Shown piece by piece: positions 52,018 to 61,190 of a stretch of 64,000 bases of DNA. This DNA comes from Nocardia higoensis NBRC 100133 (GTDB taxonomy: Bacteria; Actinomycetota; Actinomycetes; Mycobacteriales; Mycobacteriaceae), in NCBI RefSeq assembly GCF_000308595.1, contig NZ_BAGA01000092.1, forward strand, positions 1-64,000. The letters run 5' to 3'. Numbering within the stretch: position 1 is the first letter of the stretch; every line of letters starts with the position of its first letter. The notes beneath the pieces were generated by a model that was not told the origin of the DNA, made no database searches, and was given only the letters and a program-made list of their open reading frames with translations. The translations under genes were made by a program, and so were the position numbers.

Positions 52018-52895
52018 GAGGCCACCCCCGCCACCAGCCGGGCGTACGCGCGGCGCGTCTGTTCGGCGAGTTCCGCGTGGCACACCAGCTCTCCGCGCGC
52101 GAGATGCGGATCGTAGGGGATCTCCCTGATGTCGCGCACCCACCCGGACAAGTGCTCACGCAGATGGTCCGCCACCCGGGAATCGTCGCCGGGCGCCTGA
52201 TGTGAGATGACCAGTGTGGTGTCGCCGACTATGCCGTTGCCCTGTCCCTCGGCGGCCTCGCCGAACTCGTCGTCGAGCCACTCCAGGGTGACCCGCAGCC
52301 GGTTGGCCGCGTCCGGGCGCGCCGGAATGGTGAGCACCAGAGCGATGTCTCCGTCGTCGAGCAACGGACGCAACTGCCTGCCCGCGATCGGATGGCCGCC
52401 GTCGTAGACGGCCGTGTACCCGGCGTCGGCGACCGCCCGCGCCACCGTCAGGTAGCTGGCCCGGCGGCGCAGCGGCGCGGCGTCGCGCCACAGCAGGCCG
52501 ATGCCGGAGGTCGCGCGCGACAGGCACTCCTTCAACGGGGCGGGCTCGTCGTCGCCGCGGCCGTACAGCCAGGACTGCAGGCTGATCGGATGCAGATGCT
52601 CGTCGGCGCCGCGCAGCGCGATGTCACCACCCGCGGCGGTGGCGTCCACCGCGACCGTCGGGGTCCCCGCGACGCCCAACTCCCCCGCGATACCCAGTGC
52701 CGTCGTCGTCGTGCCCGCGCCACCGCAGCCGCCGACCACCAGAATCGGCCGCTGCCCCAATGTCTCGGCCCCGTCACCGTCCCCACCGGCCCGACGCCGG
52801 AACCGCACCACCGGAGCCTTGGTACGCGCATCGCGGCTCGGCGATTCGCCCCGGTCGGGCGCCTCGTCGAGCCAGCGGCTCCAGTCCTCTCCCAT
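52014..52895 (-). CDS. MinD/ParA-like P-loop protein of T4SS locus
   Basis: A 293-aa protein. After a charged ~60-residue leader it has PILVVGGCGGAGTTTTALGIA, a MinD/CpaE-like nucleotide loop in which the signature and catalytic lysines are replaced (GGAGTTTT). TVAVDATAAGGDIALRG follows (switch I-like Asp), then YTAVYDGGHPIAGRQ and ALVLTIPARPDAANRL. CpaE/TadZ- and MinD-like proteins position secretion or pilus machines. ATG at 52895 (MGEDWSRW) follows GGAG about 11 bases upstream. Whether it binds nucleotide is uncertain. Confidence 0.68.
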   Translation of the reverse strand: MGEDWSRWLDEAPDRGESPSRDARTKAPVVRFRRRAGGDGDGAETLGQRPILVVGGCGGAGTTTTALGIAGELGVAGTPTVAVDATAAGGDIALRGADEHLHPISLQSWLYGRGDDEPAPLKECLSRATSGIGLLWRDAAPLRRRASYLTVARAVADAGYTAVYDGGHPIAGRQLRPLLDDGDIALVLTIPARPDAANRLRVTLEWLDDEFGEAAEGQGNGIVGDTTLVISHQAPGDDSRVADHLREHLSGWVRDIREIPYDPHLARGELVCHAELAEQTRRAYARLVAGVAS

Positions 52896-52911
52896 CGTTC
52901 TCAGCTCTCCT

Positions 52912-53913
52912 TCACCCGGCCGCGATGCCCGAGATGAGCACGCGGCCGCCGACCACCTCGGTGGTGACCGTCTGCTTGTTGTACGTGGCGGGCGCCCCAC
53001 CGGGTCGATACTCGGTGACCTCCACCGCGTACATGTTCTCGCCGATGGTCGTCACCCGCACGCAATGCGTGGTGCCGACCGGGACCGTGCCGATGCCGCG
53101 CTGGATGATCTCCGCACTCGGCACCGCGGCGTCCGGCGCGACGAACTGCCGGGCGCGCTCGCCGGAACGCTCGACGTAGTAGGCGTACTGGAAGCCGAGC
53201 ACGGCATCGGGCCCGGAGGTGTCCCCGCCCGCCGCCGCGCTGCGCAGGACCCGGTCGAAATGTTCGGTGGGACAGCCGGTGGTGATACCCGCCTGGGCAC
53301 TGCCCGCGGTGAAGCGCATCGGCGTGGAAGCGGGTGCGGCCCCCGGCCGGTCACCGGAGAGCCGGACGAGCACGAGCGCGCCGATCACCGAGGCGATCAG
53401 TACCAGGATCGCGATCACCAGGACGATCACGGTCCTGGCGCGTCGAGTCGCCGGATGCTCGCGCAACGAACGGGTCGGCGGCGGCGTGGGCGCCGGGTCT
53501 TCGTCGTAGTCGTCGTCCGGCCACGGGAAGCGGACCAGATCCGCCTCGCGCTCGGGGAAATCGTCGTCGGGACCGGGCGCGCGCACCGGGACGGGCGCGT
53601 CCTCGGCCACCCAATCCGACCAGCCGCCGGTGAATTCGCTGCGGCGGGTGGGCAGGTCGGCAGGCACCTCGGCGACCGCGCGGGCGTCGGCGGGATCGGC
53701 GTCGGATTCCTCGTCGCGACGGCGACTCTCGTCACCGGCCCGGCTGCTCTCGTCACGCAGGCGGTTCGGGGATCGGAACGGGCCTTCCGGGTCGGCCGCG
53801 ACGAGACGATCGCGGTCGGCCTCTGCCACGGGCTCCGCGTCGGCGGGCCCGGGAGTGCCGTCCGGCTCGATCGGACCGTACCAGCGGGACAGATCTTTGT
53901 ACGACTTCAACAT
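52912..53913 (-). CDS. Bitopic protein with acidic disordered N-terminus in T4SS locus
   Basis: A 333-aa protein. Residues 1-155 are acidic/Pro-rich and cytosolic, starting MLKSYKDLSRWYGPIEPDG and including FPWPDDDYDEDPAPTPPP. One transmembrane helix follows (VIVLVIAILVLIASVIGALVLV). The extracytoplasmic domain has VLGFQYAYYVERSGERARQF and CVRVTTIGENMYAVEVTEYRP, with two Cys likely paired. The exported part has a VirB8/NTF2-like feel; that is inference. It starts the strictly T4SS-like part of the operon, 56 bases after the cutinase gene. Confidence 0.65.
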   Translation of the reverse strand: MLKSYKDLSRWYGPIEPDGTPGPADAEPVAEADRDRLVAADPEGPFRSPNRLRDESSRAGDESRRRDEESDADPADARAVAEVPADLPTRRSEFTGGWSDWVAEDAPVPVRAPGPDDDFPEREADLVRFPWPDDDYDEDPAPTPPPTRSLREHPATRRARTVIVLVIAILVLIASVIGALVLVRLSGDRPGAAPASTPMRFTAGSAQAGITTGCPTEHFDRVLRSAAAGGDTSGPDAVLGFQYAYYVERSGERARQFVAPDAAVPSAEIIQRGIGTVPVGTTHCVRVTTIGENMYAVEVTEYRPGGAPATYNKQTVTTEVVGGRVLISGIAAG

Positions 53914-53969
53914 TCCCCCATTCCCACGGGGCCGGGCGCGTGATATCGCATCGTCGGACCTCTCGGCGA

Positions 53970-55628
53970 TCAGTTCGTGGAGAACGGGTAGTGGCGATCG
54001 GCTTCGCCGGGTCGCACGGTGGGCGGAATCGAGGTCACGCCCCCGGATGAGGCGCCATCGGCTCCTGTCCCGAACGGAAATTGTCCCGCACCTCCGGGGT
54101 TCGGAGTAGCCGACGCGCCGGGGGCGGCCGCAGTTGATCCACCGTCCACATGGACGCGCCCGAGCGCGGGAGCGCCCGCCGCTCCGGTGTGTTCGGCCAG
54201 ATCACGGGCGGTCGCCGCGAACCACTCGGCGACGAACCGGGTGGGCGTCGCACCCCCGGCGCCCACCGCCACACTGTGATAAGCGCCATGCCGGCGGGCG
54301 GTGTCCCAATACCGCACCCAGGTCGTCAGATCCAGCAGTTCGCGGTTGTCGGTGACGGTGCCGACGACCGCGTCGTAAGCCTGGGTGACCAGCCGAGAGA
54401 TGGTCGTCGGTGGCACCAGCTCCGGGACCGCGTCGGCGAGTTTCCCGCCGAGCGACGCGAGTCCGGCGGCGGGATCGCTCAAACCGGCGGTGGCGAGTTC
54501 GGACAGCACCGCCGGGCTCAGCACCTGCCTGATGACCGCCACCACGGCGTTGAATCCGATCAGCCCCGCCCGCAGCAGCCCGCTCAGCGCAGCACCGGCT
54601 TCGAGTGGGGTACGCGGGTCGGAGGCGTCGGCGAGGCGCTCGGAGATCGACTTGCGCGGGGAGAGCGAGATATCAGCGGGCGTGGCGCCGGTGAGGTCTT
54701 CGGCGACCACCGCCGTGGCCGTTTTGATCGAGGTGTAGGCGAGCGCCTGCCCGACCGAGAGCAGCGCGGCGACCGGATCGCCGCCACTGACCTGCGCCTG
54801 CCCGGCGATGTTCGTGACGACCCGCAGGATCGGCGCGCCTTCCGGCGCGTCGCACGCGAGATCGCCTGCGGCACAGAAGCTTGCCACCCGGCCGGTGAGC
54901 GCGGCGAAGTTCGCTGCCCGGTCGCGCTCGGGGCCGATGCCGCCGCCGCTCGCGGGCGTCTGCGGCAGCGCCGCGATCGCGGCCAGGTGTCCACCGCCGA
55001 CGCCGGGTGCGGGATCGGGCGTGAGCTTGCCCGGGGACCCGGGGAACAGCGGTGCACCGGGATTGCGGGTGGGGTCGGCGAAGAGCGCGACCGCGGCGAC
55101 CTTCTCGGCTGGGACCACGCCCGCGCCCTGCCCCACCTCCTGGGCGAACATCGAGACCACGTGCGCGCCCTGGGAGTACCCCGCCAGCCCGAGCCGGGTG
55201 TCCGGGCAGCGGTCGGCGACCTGGCGCGCCATCGACCGCAGCCGTTCCAGGCCGCCGAGCACCGAATCCGCGTAGGAGGCGGGAGCGCCACCGGTGAAGC
55301 CACCGAATCCGGCCTCGTAGGGCACATAGGCACGTTCGACCAGTCCGGGTTCGGCGGCCCGCGCCAGCATCGGCATGAACACCATCGACAGCATGCCGGT
55401 GTCGGTGGTCGGCGCGGCGTCGGGCGAGGACTCGCCGGTGCCCTGCACACCCAGCGCGTACAGCGCCGGGCAGTTCTCGATCGACAACTCCGCCGCAGGC
55501 GAATTCGATTCGGGCACAGCGGGATTCGAGGGTGTGGCAGAGGCCGGGGCCGGAGCCGAGTACGCGGCAACCACGGTGACGGTGGTTGCGACCACCAGTC
55601 CCGTGAGACCAGCCAGGTACCCAGTCAT
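53970..55628 (-). CDS. Secreted cutinase-family hydrolase with extended C-terminus
   Basis: A 552-aa serine esterase with a Sec signal (YLAGLTGLVVATTVTVVAAYS ... ASA). The cutinase fold shows CPALYALGVQGTGESSP and the nucleophile elbow GLAGYSQGAHVVSMFAQ. The Cys-flanked Asp region is FCAAGDLACDAPEG, and the catalytic His region is probably RRHGAYHSVAVGAGG. Classical cutinases are ~220 aa; here a long insert and a Gly/Pro tail are added. ATG at 55628 is preferred over an upstream TTG. It may hydrolyse host or envelope lipids. Its position at the head of the T4SS operon raises the question of a shared role. Confidence 0.82.
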   Translation of the reverse strand: MTGYLAGLTGLVVATTVTVVAAYSAPAPASATPSNPAVPESNSPAAELSIENCPALYALGVQGTGESSPDAAPTTDTGMLSMVFMPMLARAAEPGLVERAYVPYEAGFGGFTGGAPASYADSVLGGLERLRSMARQVADRCPDTRLGLAGYSQGAHVVSMFAQEVGQGAGVVPAEKVAAVALFADPTRNPGAPLFPGSPGKLTPDPAPGVGGGHLAAIAALPQTPASGGGIGPERDRAANFAALTGRVASFCAAGDLACDAPEGAPILRVVTNIAGQAQVSGGDPVAALLSVGQALAYTSIKTATAVVAEDLTGATPADISLSPRKSISERLADASDPRTPLEAGAALSGLLRAGLIGFNAVVAVIRQVLSPAVLSELATAGLSDPAAGLASLGGKLADAVPELVPPTTISRLVTQAYDAVVGTVTDNRELLDLTTWVRYWDTARRHGAYHSVAVGAGGATPTRFVAEWFAATARDLAEHTGAAGAPALGRVHVDGGSTAAAPGASATPNPGGAGQFPFGTGADGASSGGVTSIPPTVRPGEADRHYPFSTN

Positions 55629-55858
55629 AGCGCTTCGCAATCAGTCTCGTTGCCGCAACAACTCTCAACCCTGAAACGCAATAGACCGTAACAGATTCCG
55701 GCTATGACTCGCCCAACAGCGAAAACTTTACGCAAAACCGCAAACACTACCCCACACTGCTCGGCGCGTCCCGGTGCCACGCCCGGCAAGTTTCCGAACA
55801 CATGCACGAGAACGCAATCGAGCCTTCGCGTTGCGGCTCCGGTCGCGACCCGGCAGCC
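55629..55858. other. Intergenic region upstream of the cutinase gene
   Basis: These 230 bases are locally AT-richer (55640-55760 contains several A runs) and hold no convincing gene. They should contain the promoter of the leftward cutinase/T4SS operon and the 3' untranslated end of the ynfA-like gene, which points the same way. I see no clear inverted repeat. Confidence 0.5.
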
Positions 55859-56188
55859 TCAGCGCGGCGCGTACATGATGACCATCACGCCCACCAGGCA
55901 GATCAGCGCCCCGGCCAGATCCCATCGGTCCGGCCGGAATCCGTCGAGCACCATCGCCCAGGCCAGCGACCCGGCCACGAAAACTCCTCCGTAGGCGGCC
56001 AGGATGCGACCGAAGTTCGGATCGGGCTGGAAGGTCGCCACGAACCCGTAGGCGCCGAGCGCGATCACCCCCGCCGCGATCCACCACAGCCCGCGCCCCT
56101 CCCGGTAGCCCTGCCACACCAGCCAGGCGCCGCCGATCTCGGCGAGCGCCGCCAACCCGAACAACACCAGGGACCGCAGGACCGTCAT
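55859..56188 (-). CDS. YnfA/UPF0060 family membrane protein
   Basis: A 109-aa protein with four helices of the UPF0060 family: [60 protein letters not shown], and [20 protein letters not shown]. The motifs [11 protein letters not shown] and [11 protein letters not shown] are highly typical. These are small SMR-like membrane proteins of uncertain substrate. ATG at 56188. It is divergent from rel across 348 bases. Confidence 0.93.
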   Translation of the reverse strand: MTVLRSLVLFGLAALAEIGGAWLVWQGYREGRGLWWIAAGVIALGAYGFVATFQPDPNFGRILAAYGGVFVAGSLAWAMVLDGFRPDRWDLAGALICLVGVMVIMYAPR

Positions 56189-56536
56189 TCCGCGAAAAAT
56201 ACCGGGGCAGCTCTGCGGCCCGCATCCGCGGTTTGCCGGTCGCTCGCTGCGCCGGGGTCCGGGACGGGCAGGCAGCGACACCGCCGCGGCTGTCACACTC
56301 GCAGCGGTCCGCGCGATACAAGGGGCGCCGGGAAGCCGCTCGGCTCGCCTCGTGTTGCAGATTTCGAAGGCGCGAGCAGCGCGAGAACGAGCGCGGAACG
56401 CCCCGGCGCGGGACAATGGTGGCAACGTTGCGCCGCGAACCCGCGACGAAGCGTGGATCACGACCCGACGTCGCGGTCCGGGCAGTAGCCGCGGTCGGAT
56501 AATGTGGTGCGGATCGCGGCACGGAGAGGCGGTGGC
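56189..56536. promoter_or_regulatory. Divergent promoter region of ynfA-like gene and rel
   Basis: This gap of 348 bases contains no supported gene. GATAAT at 56498-56503 (within CGGATAATGTGG) is a good -10 candidate for rel, giving a leader of about 27 bases with GAGAGGCGG as ribosome site. No matching -35 is obvious. The rest is GC-rich without clear repeats. Confidence 0.4.
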
Positions 56537-58930
56537 ATGACTCAGCACTTGGGCGAGGCGAATGTCGAGCAATCGGCGACGGCAACGCCGGCTTCGCCAC
56601 CGGCGAAAACTCCCGCCCCGAAGCCGGCTCCCAGATCCGTGCCGCCGAAGCAGCCCTCCGCCACGTCCGCTGTGCCCACTTCCGCCTCGCGCCGGGTGCG
56701 CGCCCGGCTCGCGCGCCGGATGACCGGTCAGCGCGGTATCGCCGCGGTCAAGCCGGTGCTCGAGCCACTGGCCACGGTACATCGCGAGCTGTACCCGAAG
56801 GCCAACCTGACGCTGCTGCAGAAGGCCTTCGACGTGGCCGACGAGCGCCACGCCCATCAGTTCCGCAAGTCCGGCGACCCCTACATCACACACCCGCTCG
56901 CGGTCGCCAACATCCTCGCCGAGCTCGGCATGGACACCACCACACTGGTGGCGGCGCTGCTGCACGACACCGTCGAGGACACCGGCTACACCCTCGACCA
57001 GCTGAAGGCCGAGTTCGGCGAAGAGGTCGCCCACCTGGTCGACGGCGTGACCAAGCTGGACAAGGTCAACCTCGGCTCCGCCGCCGAGGCCGAGACCATC
57101 CGCAAGATGATCATCGCGATGGCGCGCGACCCGCGCGTGCTGGTCATCAAGGTCGCCGACCGCTTGCACAACATGCGCACCATGCGCTTCCTGCCGCCGG
57201 AGAAGCAGGCGAAGAAGGCCAAGGAGACCCTCGAGGTCATCGCGCCGCTCGCTCATCGCCTCGGCATGGCCACCGTCAAATGGGAACTCGAGGACCTCGC
57301 GTTCGCGATCCTGCACCCCAAGAAATACGACGAGATCGTGCGCCTGGTCGCCGACCGCGCGCCTTCGCGCGACACCTACCTGGCGAAGGTGCGCGCCGAG
57401 ATCGTGAACACACTGGCCGCCTCGCGCATCCAGGCCGTCGTCGAGGGCAGGCCCAAGCACTACTGGTCGATCTACCAGAAGATGATCGTCAAGGGTAAGG
57501 ACTTCGACGACATCCACGACCTGGTCGGCATCCGCATCCTCTGCGACGAGGTGCGCGACTGCTACGCCGCGGTCGGCGTGGTGCACTCGCTGTGGCAGCC
57601 GATGGCGGGCCGGTTCAAGGACTACATCGCCCAGCCTCGCTACGGCGTCTACCAGTCCCTGCACACCACGGTCGTCGGCCCCGACGGCAAGCCGCTCGAG
57701 GTGCAGATCCGCACCCAGGACATGCACCGCACCGCCGAGTTCGGCATCGCCGCGCACTGGCGTTACAAGGAGACCAAGGGCAAGCACTCCGGTGATGCCG
57801 CCGAGGTCGACGACATGGCCTGGATGCGTCAGCTGCTCGACTGGCAGCGCGAGGCGGCCGACCCCGCCGAGTTCCTCGAGTCGCTGCGCTTCGACCTGAA
57901 GTCGCCGGAGATCTTCGTCTTCACCCCCAAGGGCGACGTCATCACGCTGCCGCAGAAGTCGACCCCGGTGGACTTCGCCTACGCCGTGCACACCGAGGTC
58001 GGCCACCGCTGCATCGGCGCGCGGGTCAACGGCAGGCTGGTCGCACTGGAACGCCAGCTCGAGAACGGCGAGGTCGTCGAGGTCTTCACCTCGAAGGCAC
58101 AGAACGCGGGCCCGAGCCGCGACTGGCAGAACTTCGTGGTGTCCCCGCGTGCCAAGGCCAAGATCCGGCAGTGGTTCGCCAAGGAGCGCCGTGAGGAGGC
58201 GCTGGAGAGCGGCAAGGAGCAGATCTCCAAGGAGGTCCGCCGCGTCGGCCTGCCACTGCAGCGGCTGATGAGCGTGGACGCGATGAACGCGGTCGCCCAC
58301 GAGCTGCACTACAGCGACATCTCCAACCTCTACACCGCCGTCGGCGAGCACCAGGTCTCCGCACATCACGTCGTGCAGCGCCTGATGGCCCAGCTCGGCG
58401 GCATCGGCGACGTGGAGAACGAGCTCGCCGAACGCTCGACGCCCTCGACCACGCCGAGCCGCCAGCGCGTCACCGGCGACGCGGGCGTGCTCATCCCCGG
58501 CGCCTCGGGCACCGTCGCCAAGCTCGCCAAGTGCTGCACCCCGGTGCCCGGCGACGAGATCATGGGCTTCGTGACCCGCGGCGGTTCGGTCAGCGTGCAC
58601 CGCACCGACTGCACCAATGCCGAGTCGCTGCGCGAGCAGCCCGAGCGCATCATCGACGTGGAATGGGCGCCCTCGCCGTCCTCGGTCTTCCTGGTCGCCA
58701 TCCAGATCGAGGCCCTGGACCGCACCCGCCTGCTCTCCGACGTGACCAAGGTGCTCGCCGACGAGAAGGTCAACATCCTGTCCGCCTCGGTCGCCACCCA
58801 CGGCGACCGCGTGGCCATCAGCAAGTTCACCTTCGAGATGGGCGACCCCAAGCACCTCGGGCACCTGCTGAACGTGGTGCGCAATGTGGAGGGCGTCTAC
58901 GACGTGTACCGGGTGACCTCGGCGGCCTGA
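56537..58930 (+). CDS. rel: Bifunctional (p)ppGpp synthetase/hydrolase Rel
   Basis: A 797-aa stringent-response enzyme. The N-terminal HD hydrolase has [20 protein letters not shown] and [16 protein letters not shown], with [16 protein letters not shown]. The synthetase has [29 protein letters not shown] is the RxKD form found in bifunctional Rel rather than the ExDD form of RelA-only synthetases. Then come TGS ([14 protein letters not shown]), the zinc-finger region ([20 protein letters not shown]) and a C-terminal ACT domain. Residues 1-70 are an Ala/Pro-rich extension. It is on the plus strand, opposite to apt, whereas M. tuberculosis has both genes in one direction. Confidence 0.96.
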   Translation: MTQHLGEANVEQSATATPASPPAKTPAPKPAPRSVPPKQPSATSAVPTSASRRVRARLARRMTGQRGIAAVKPVLEPLATVHRELYPKANLTLLQKAFDVADERHAHQFRKSGDPYITHPLAVANILAELGMDTTTLVAALLHDTVEDTGYTLDQLKAEFGEEVAHLVDGVTKLDKVNLGSAAEAETIRKMIIAMARDPRVLVIKVADRLHNMRTMRFLPPEKQAKKAKETLEVIAPLAHRLGMATVKWELEDLAFAILHPKKYDEIVRLVADRAPSRDTYLAKVRAEIVNTLAASRIQAVVEGRPKHYWSIYQKMIVKGKDFDDIHDLVGIRILCDEVRDCYAAVGVVHSLWQPMAGRFKDYIAQPRYGVYQSLHTTVVGPDGKPLEVQIRTQDMHRTAEFGIAAHWRYKETKGKHSGDAAEVDDMAWMRQLLDWQREAADPAEFLESLRFDLKSPEIFVFTPKGDVITLPQKSTPVDFAYAVHTEVGHRCIGARVNGRLVALERQLENGEVVEVFTSKAQNAGPSRDWQNFVVSPRAKAKIRQWFAKERREEALESGKEQISKEVRRVGLPLQRLMSVDAMNAVAHELHYSDISNLYTAVGEHQVSAHHVVQRLMAQLGGIGDVENELAERSTPSTTPSRQRVTGDAGVLIPGASGTVAKLAKCCTPVPGDEIMGFVTRGGSVSVHRTDCTNAESLREQPERIIDVEWAPSPSSVFLVAIQIEALDRTRLLSDVTKVLADEKVNILSASVATHGDRVAISKFTFEMGDPKHLGHLLNVVRNVEGVYDVYRVTSAA

Positions 58931-58989
58931 GAGTTCGCCGCGCCCTGGCGCCGACATCGGAGCAGGCCGCCTCATCCCTGACACAGGCG

Positions 58990-59022
58990 CATGGACTCCG
59001 GCGCGCAGAGCCGGAGTCCATG
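58990..59022. terminator. Bidirectional terminator between rel and hmp
   Basis: A perfect 13-base stem, CATGGACTCCGGC (58990-59002) with its complement (59010-59022) and a 7-base loop, lies 60 bases past the rel stop and 39 bases past the end of the convergent flavohaemoprotein gene. Confidence 0.75.
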
Positions 59023-59060
59023 GCGAGGACCTTCTGTCCGTTCGGGAAACGACCTGTCCC

Positions 59061-60296
59061 TCAGCCGAGTAGCCAGTCGTTGGGGGTGAAGAGCTCGAAG
59101 TGGACGCGGTCGGCGGGGACGCCCGCGCCGGCGAGCTGGGCTCGGGCCGCTTGGAGGAAGCCGGCGCCGCCGCAGAGGTAGACGCGGGCGCCGGCGGGGA
59201 GGGTGAGGGCGGACAGGGCGAGGGTGCCGGTGTGGGCGCCCGGGGTGGGCTGTTCGTACCAGAGTTCGAGGGTGGCGTCGGGGAGGCTGTCGATGAGGTC
59301 CTGCTGCACGGCGCGCAGGGGGTGGGTGTCGCAGGTGCGGTCGGCGTGGACGGCGAGGACCTTGCGCTGCGGGCCTGCGGCGGCGAGGTATTCGAGGATG
59401 CCGATCATGGGCGTGATGCCGATACCCGCAGAGATGAGCACCAGCGGGTCGGTGGCGGTGGTGTCGATGGTGAGGTCGCCGAAGGGCAGGGTGACGTCGA
59501 GGACGTCGCCGACGCCGATGGTGCCGGTCAGGACGGTGGAGACTTCGCCCGCGGGTTGATCCGGGGTCGCTTCGACCGGGCGTACCGCGAAGGCGAGCCG
59601 GCCGTTGCCCGGTGCACTCACCAGACTGTACTGGCGCAGCTGGCGGGCGCCGTCGGGCAGCACCACGCCGACGGAGACGTACTGTCCGGGAAGGAAATCC
59701 GCGAACGGGCGGGCCGGGTCGGCGGATTCCACGACGAAGGTGACCACCCCCGAGGGGTCGTCGATCCGGTCGGCGACGACGGCCGTGCGGAAGACGTCGC
59801 CGGGCGCCACGCCCGCCCCCTCGTAGAGTTCGCGTTCGAAGCCGATGAGGGTGTCGGCCATCAGCCAGTAGACGCGGTCCCAGGCGGCGGCGATCTCGGC
59901 GGTGACGACATCGGCGCCGAGCACCTCGACGATCGCGGCGAACAGGTGCTGGTGGACCACCGGGTACTGCTCGGCCACCACGCCGAGCGAGGCGTGCTTG
60001 TGACCGATGCGGGCGAGCAGTTCGCGCGGATGCGGCAGCGCCGGGTCGACCAGATGGGTGGCGAAGGTGGCGATCGACGCGGCGAGCGCCCGCTGCTGGG
60101 CGCCCTGGGCCTGGTTGCCGCGGTTGAACAGATTCGCGAGCAGTTCGGGGTGGGCGCCGAACATCTTGCGGTAGAAGGTCGCGGTGATGTCATCGATATG
60201 TTCGGCGATCACCGGGAGCGTCGCGCGCACCACGTCGGCGTGGTGGGTCTCCAATTCCGCGGGAGTGTCCAGCGCCGAAGGCAGAAGGGTGGTCAT
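59061..60296 (-). CDS. hmp: Flavohaemoprotein (nitric oxide dioxygenase)
   Basis: Oxidises NO to nitrate using NAD(P)H and O2. The 411-aa protein has a globin domain (residues 1-~150; [20 protein letters not shown], with proximal His region [16 protein letters not shown]). The FAD domain has [13 protein letters not shown], and the NAD domain has [18 protein letters not shown] and [19 protein letters not shown] at 60296 has GAGGAGA upstream. The Rrf2 regulator gene lies 317 bases upstream in the same direction, and a dyad at 60396-60417 is a candidate NsrR operator. Confidence 0.93.
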   Translation of the reverse strand: MTTLLPSALDTPAELETHHADVVRATLPVIAEHIDDITATFYRKMFGAHPELLANLFNRGNQAQGAQQRALAASIATFATHLVDPALPHPRELLARIGHKHASLGVVAEQYPVVHQHLFAAIVEVLGADVVTAEIAAAWDRVYWLMADTLIGFERELYEGAGVAPGDVFRTAVVADRIDDPSGVVTFVVESADPARPFADFLPGQYVSVGVVLPDGARQLRQYSLVSAPGNGRLAFAVRPVEATPDQPAGEVSTVLTGTIGVGDVLDVTLPFGDLTIDTTATDPLVLISAGIGITPMIGILEYLAAAGPQRKVLAVHADRTCDTHPLRAVQQDLIDSLPDATLELWYEQPTPGAHTGTLALSALTLPAGARVYLCGGAGFLQAARAQLAGAGVPADRVHFELFTPNDWLLG

Positions 60297-60395
60297 GGGG
60301 TCTCCTCGTCGAGATTCCATCGTGGGCTCGAATGCCACTGGAAAGACGGTAACCAATTCGAGTCCTCGAAATCGACTCCACAGCCGGTGAGCTCA

Positions 60396-60417
60396 ATTAC
60401 GCACGATTGTGCGGAAT
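60396..60417. promoter_or_regulatory. Candidate NsrR operator upstream of hmp
   Basis: ATTACGCAC-GATT-GTGCGGAAT is a 22-base dyad with 9-base arms (one mismatched pair), about 100 bases before the hmp start. The NsrR assignment rests on context; the published actinobacterial NsrR sites are AT-rich 23-base inverted repeats, so the match is only approximate. Confidence 0.45.
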
Positions 60418-60541
60418 ATGTCGACCCGAACACGCATCTACCTGCTGGTTTGTCGATGGCTGAAGATCAACACGAGGAGCTCACGAGAATGCATGGCGGG
60501 ACAATTCCCACTGGAGTATGTGCGCGGACACAGCAGGAAGC

Positions 60542-60568
60542 AATCCGATTTCCGGAAGAAATCGGATT
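60542..60568. terminator. Hairpin terminator after nsrR
   Basis: AATCCGATTT (60542-60551) and AAATCGGATT (60559-60568) form a perfect 10-base stem with a 7-base loop, 45 bases beyond the nsrR stop. This suggests that hmp has its own promoter. The rest of the 60297-60613 gap is AT-richer than average and holds no supported gene. Confidence 0.6.
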
Positions 60569-60613
60569 CGGAGACGGCACGGAATTCGAGCGAGACGGCG
60601 CGAATCCTTCGAA

Positions 60614-61075
60614 TTATCGGGCGAGCGAACCCGCCGCGCCGGGCATATCCGGCATGTACAACATCCGGACGGTGCGCTCGTCGACGAGATCGTCGAGCGC
60701 GTAATTGTCCAATTCGCGATAGAACATCTCCTGAGCGCGGGCCAGCATGCGCCGCAATCGGCAGGCCGCGGCGAGTGGGCAGGGGTGCTCACCGGCGCAG
60801 TCCACGACCTCCGAGGCGCCTTCCAGTCCGCGCACGATCTGCCCGACGGTGGCCGACCGACCGCGCTCGGTGAGGAAGATCCCGCCGGTGCGGCCGCGAT
60901 GGGAATCGACGAATCCCAGTTCGGCCAGCTTCGTCACCGCCTTGGCGACATAGTGTTCCGAGGCATTGACCTGCCGGGCGACCAGGCGGACGGTGACCCG
61001 TTCCTCGGCGGCGCCGCCGACGGCCAGGCGCATCATGGCGCGCAGGCCGAGATCGGTGAACCTGGACAGTTGCAT
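60614..61075 (-). CDS. nsrR: Rrf2-family nitric oxide sensor NsrR
   Basis: A 153-aa iron-sulphur repressor. It has MQLSRFTDLGLRAMMRLAVG, a winged HTH (VARQVNASEHYVAKAVTKLAELGFVDSHRGR) and three cluster cysteines in VDCAGEHPCPLAAACRL spaced CX5CX5C, the spacing of Streptomyces NsrR. NO damages the 4Fe-4S cluster and releases target promoters, typically hmp. ATG at 61075 follows from the family start MQL; longer in-frame starts exist. It is likely autoregulated through the dyad directly upstream. Confidence 0.92.
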   Translation of the reverse strand: MQLSRFTDLGLRAMMRLAVGGAAEERVTVRLVARQVNASEHYVAKAVTKLAELGFVDSHRGRTGGIFLTERGRSATVGQIVRGLEGASEVVDCAGEHPCPLAAACRLRRMLARAQEMFYRELDNYALDDLVDERTVRMLYMPDMPGAAGSLAR

Positions 61076-61089
61076 AGTCGGAGCATACG

Positions 61090-61115
61090 TAATTGCGCCT
61101 CCCAAAGGCGAATTA
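61090..61115. promoter_or_regulatory. Dyad in the nsrR promoter, possible autoregulatory site
   Basis: TAATTGCGCC (61090-61099) and GGCGAATTA (61107-61115) form an imperfect inverted repeat with one extra base in the left arm, 15-40 bases before the nsrR start. This is the position expected for an operator overlapping the promoter. Confidence 0.45.
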
Positions 61116-61190
61116 TCCGACTCCGCTATCGCCGGACTCACAAGGCATTGCCGCTCGGACACACCGTGATCCGCGCCCGACGCACGCGAC

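Noticed and set aside
55859..58984. Very long minus-strand open frame opposite rel
   Set aside because: Only its far 3' end (the YnfA-like protein) is real. The rest is the antisense shadow of rel, rich in His/Asp/Val/Gly as expected from high-GC complement frames.
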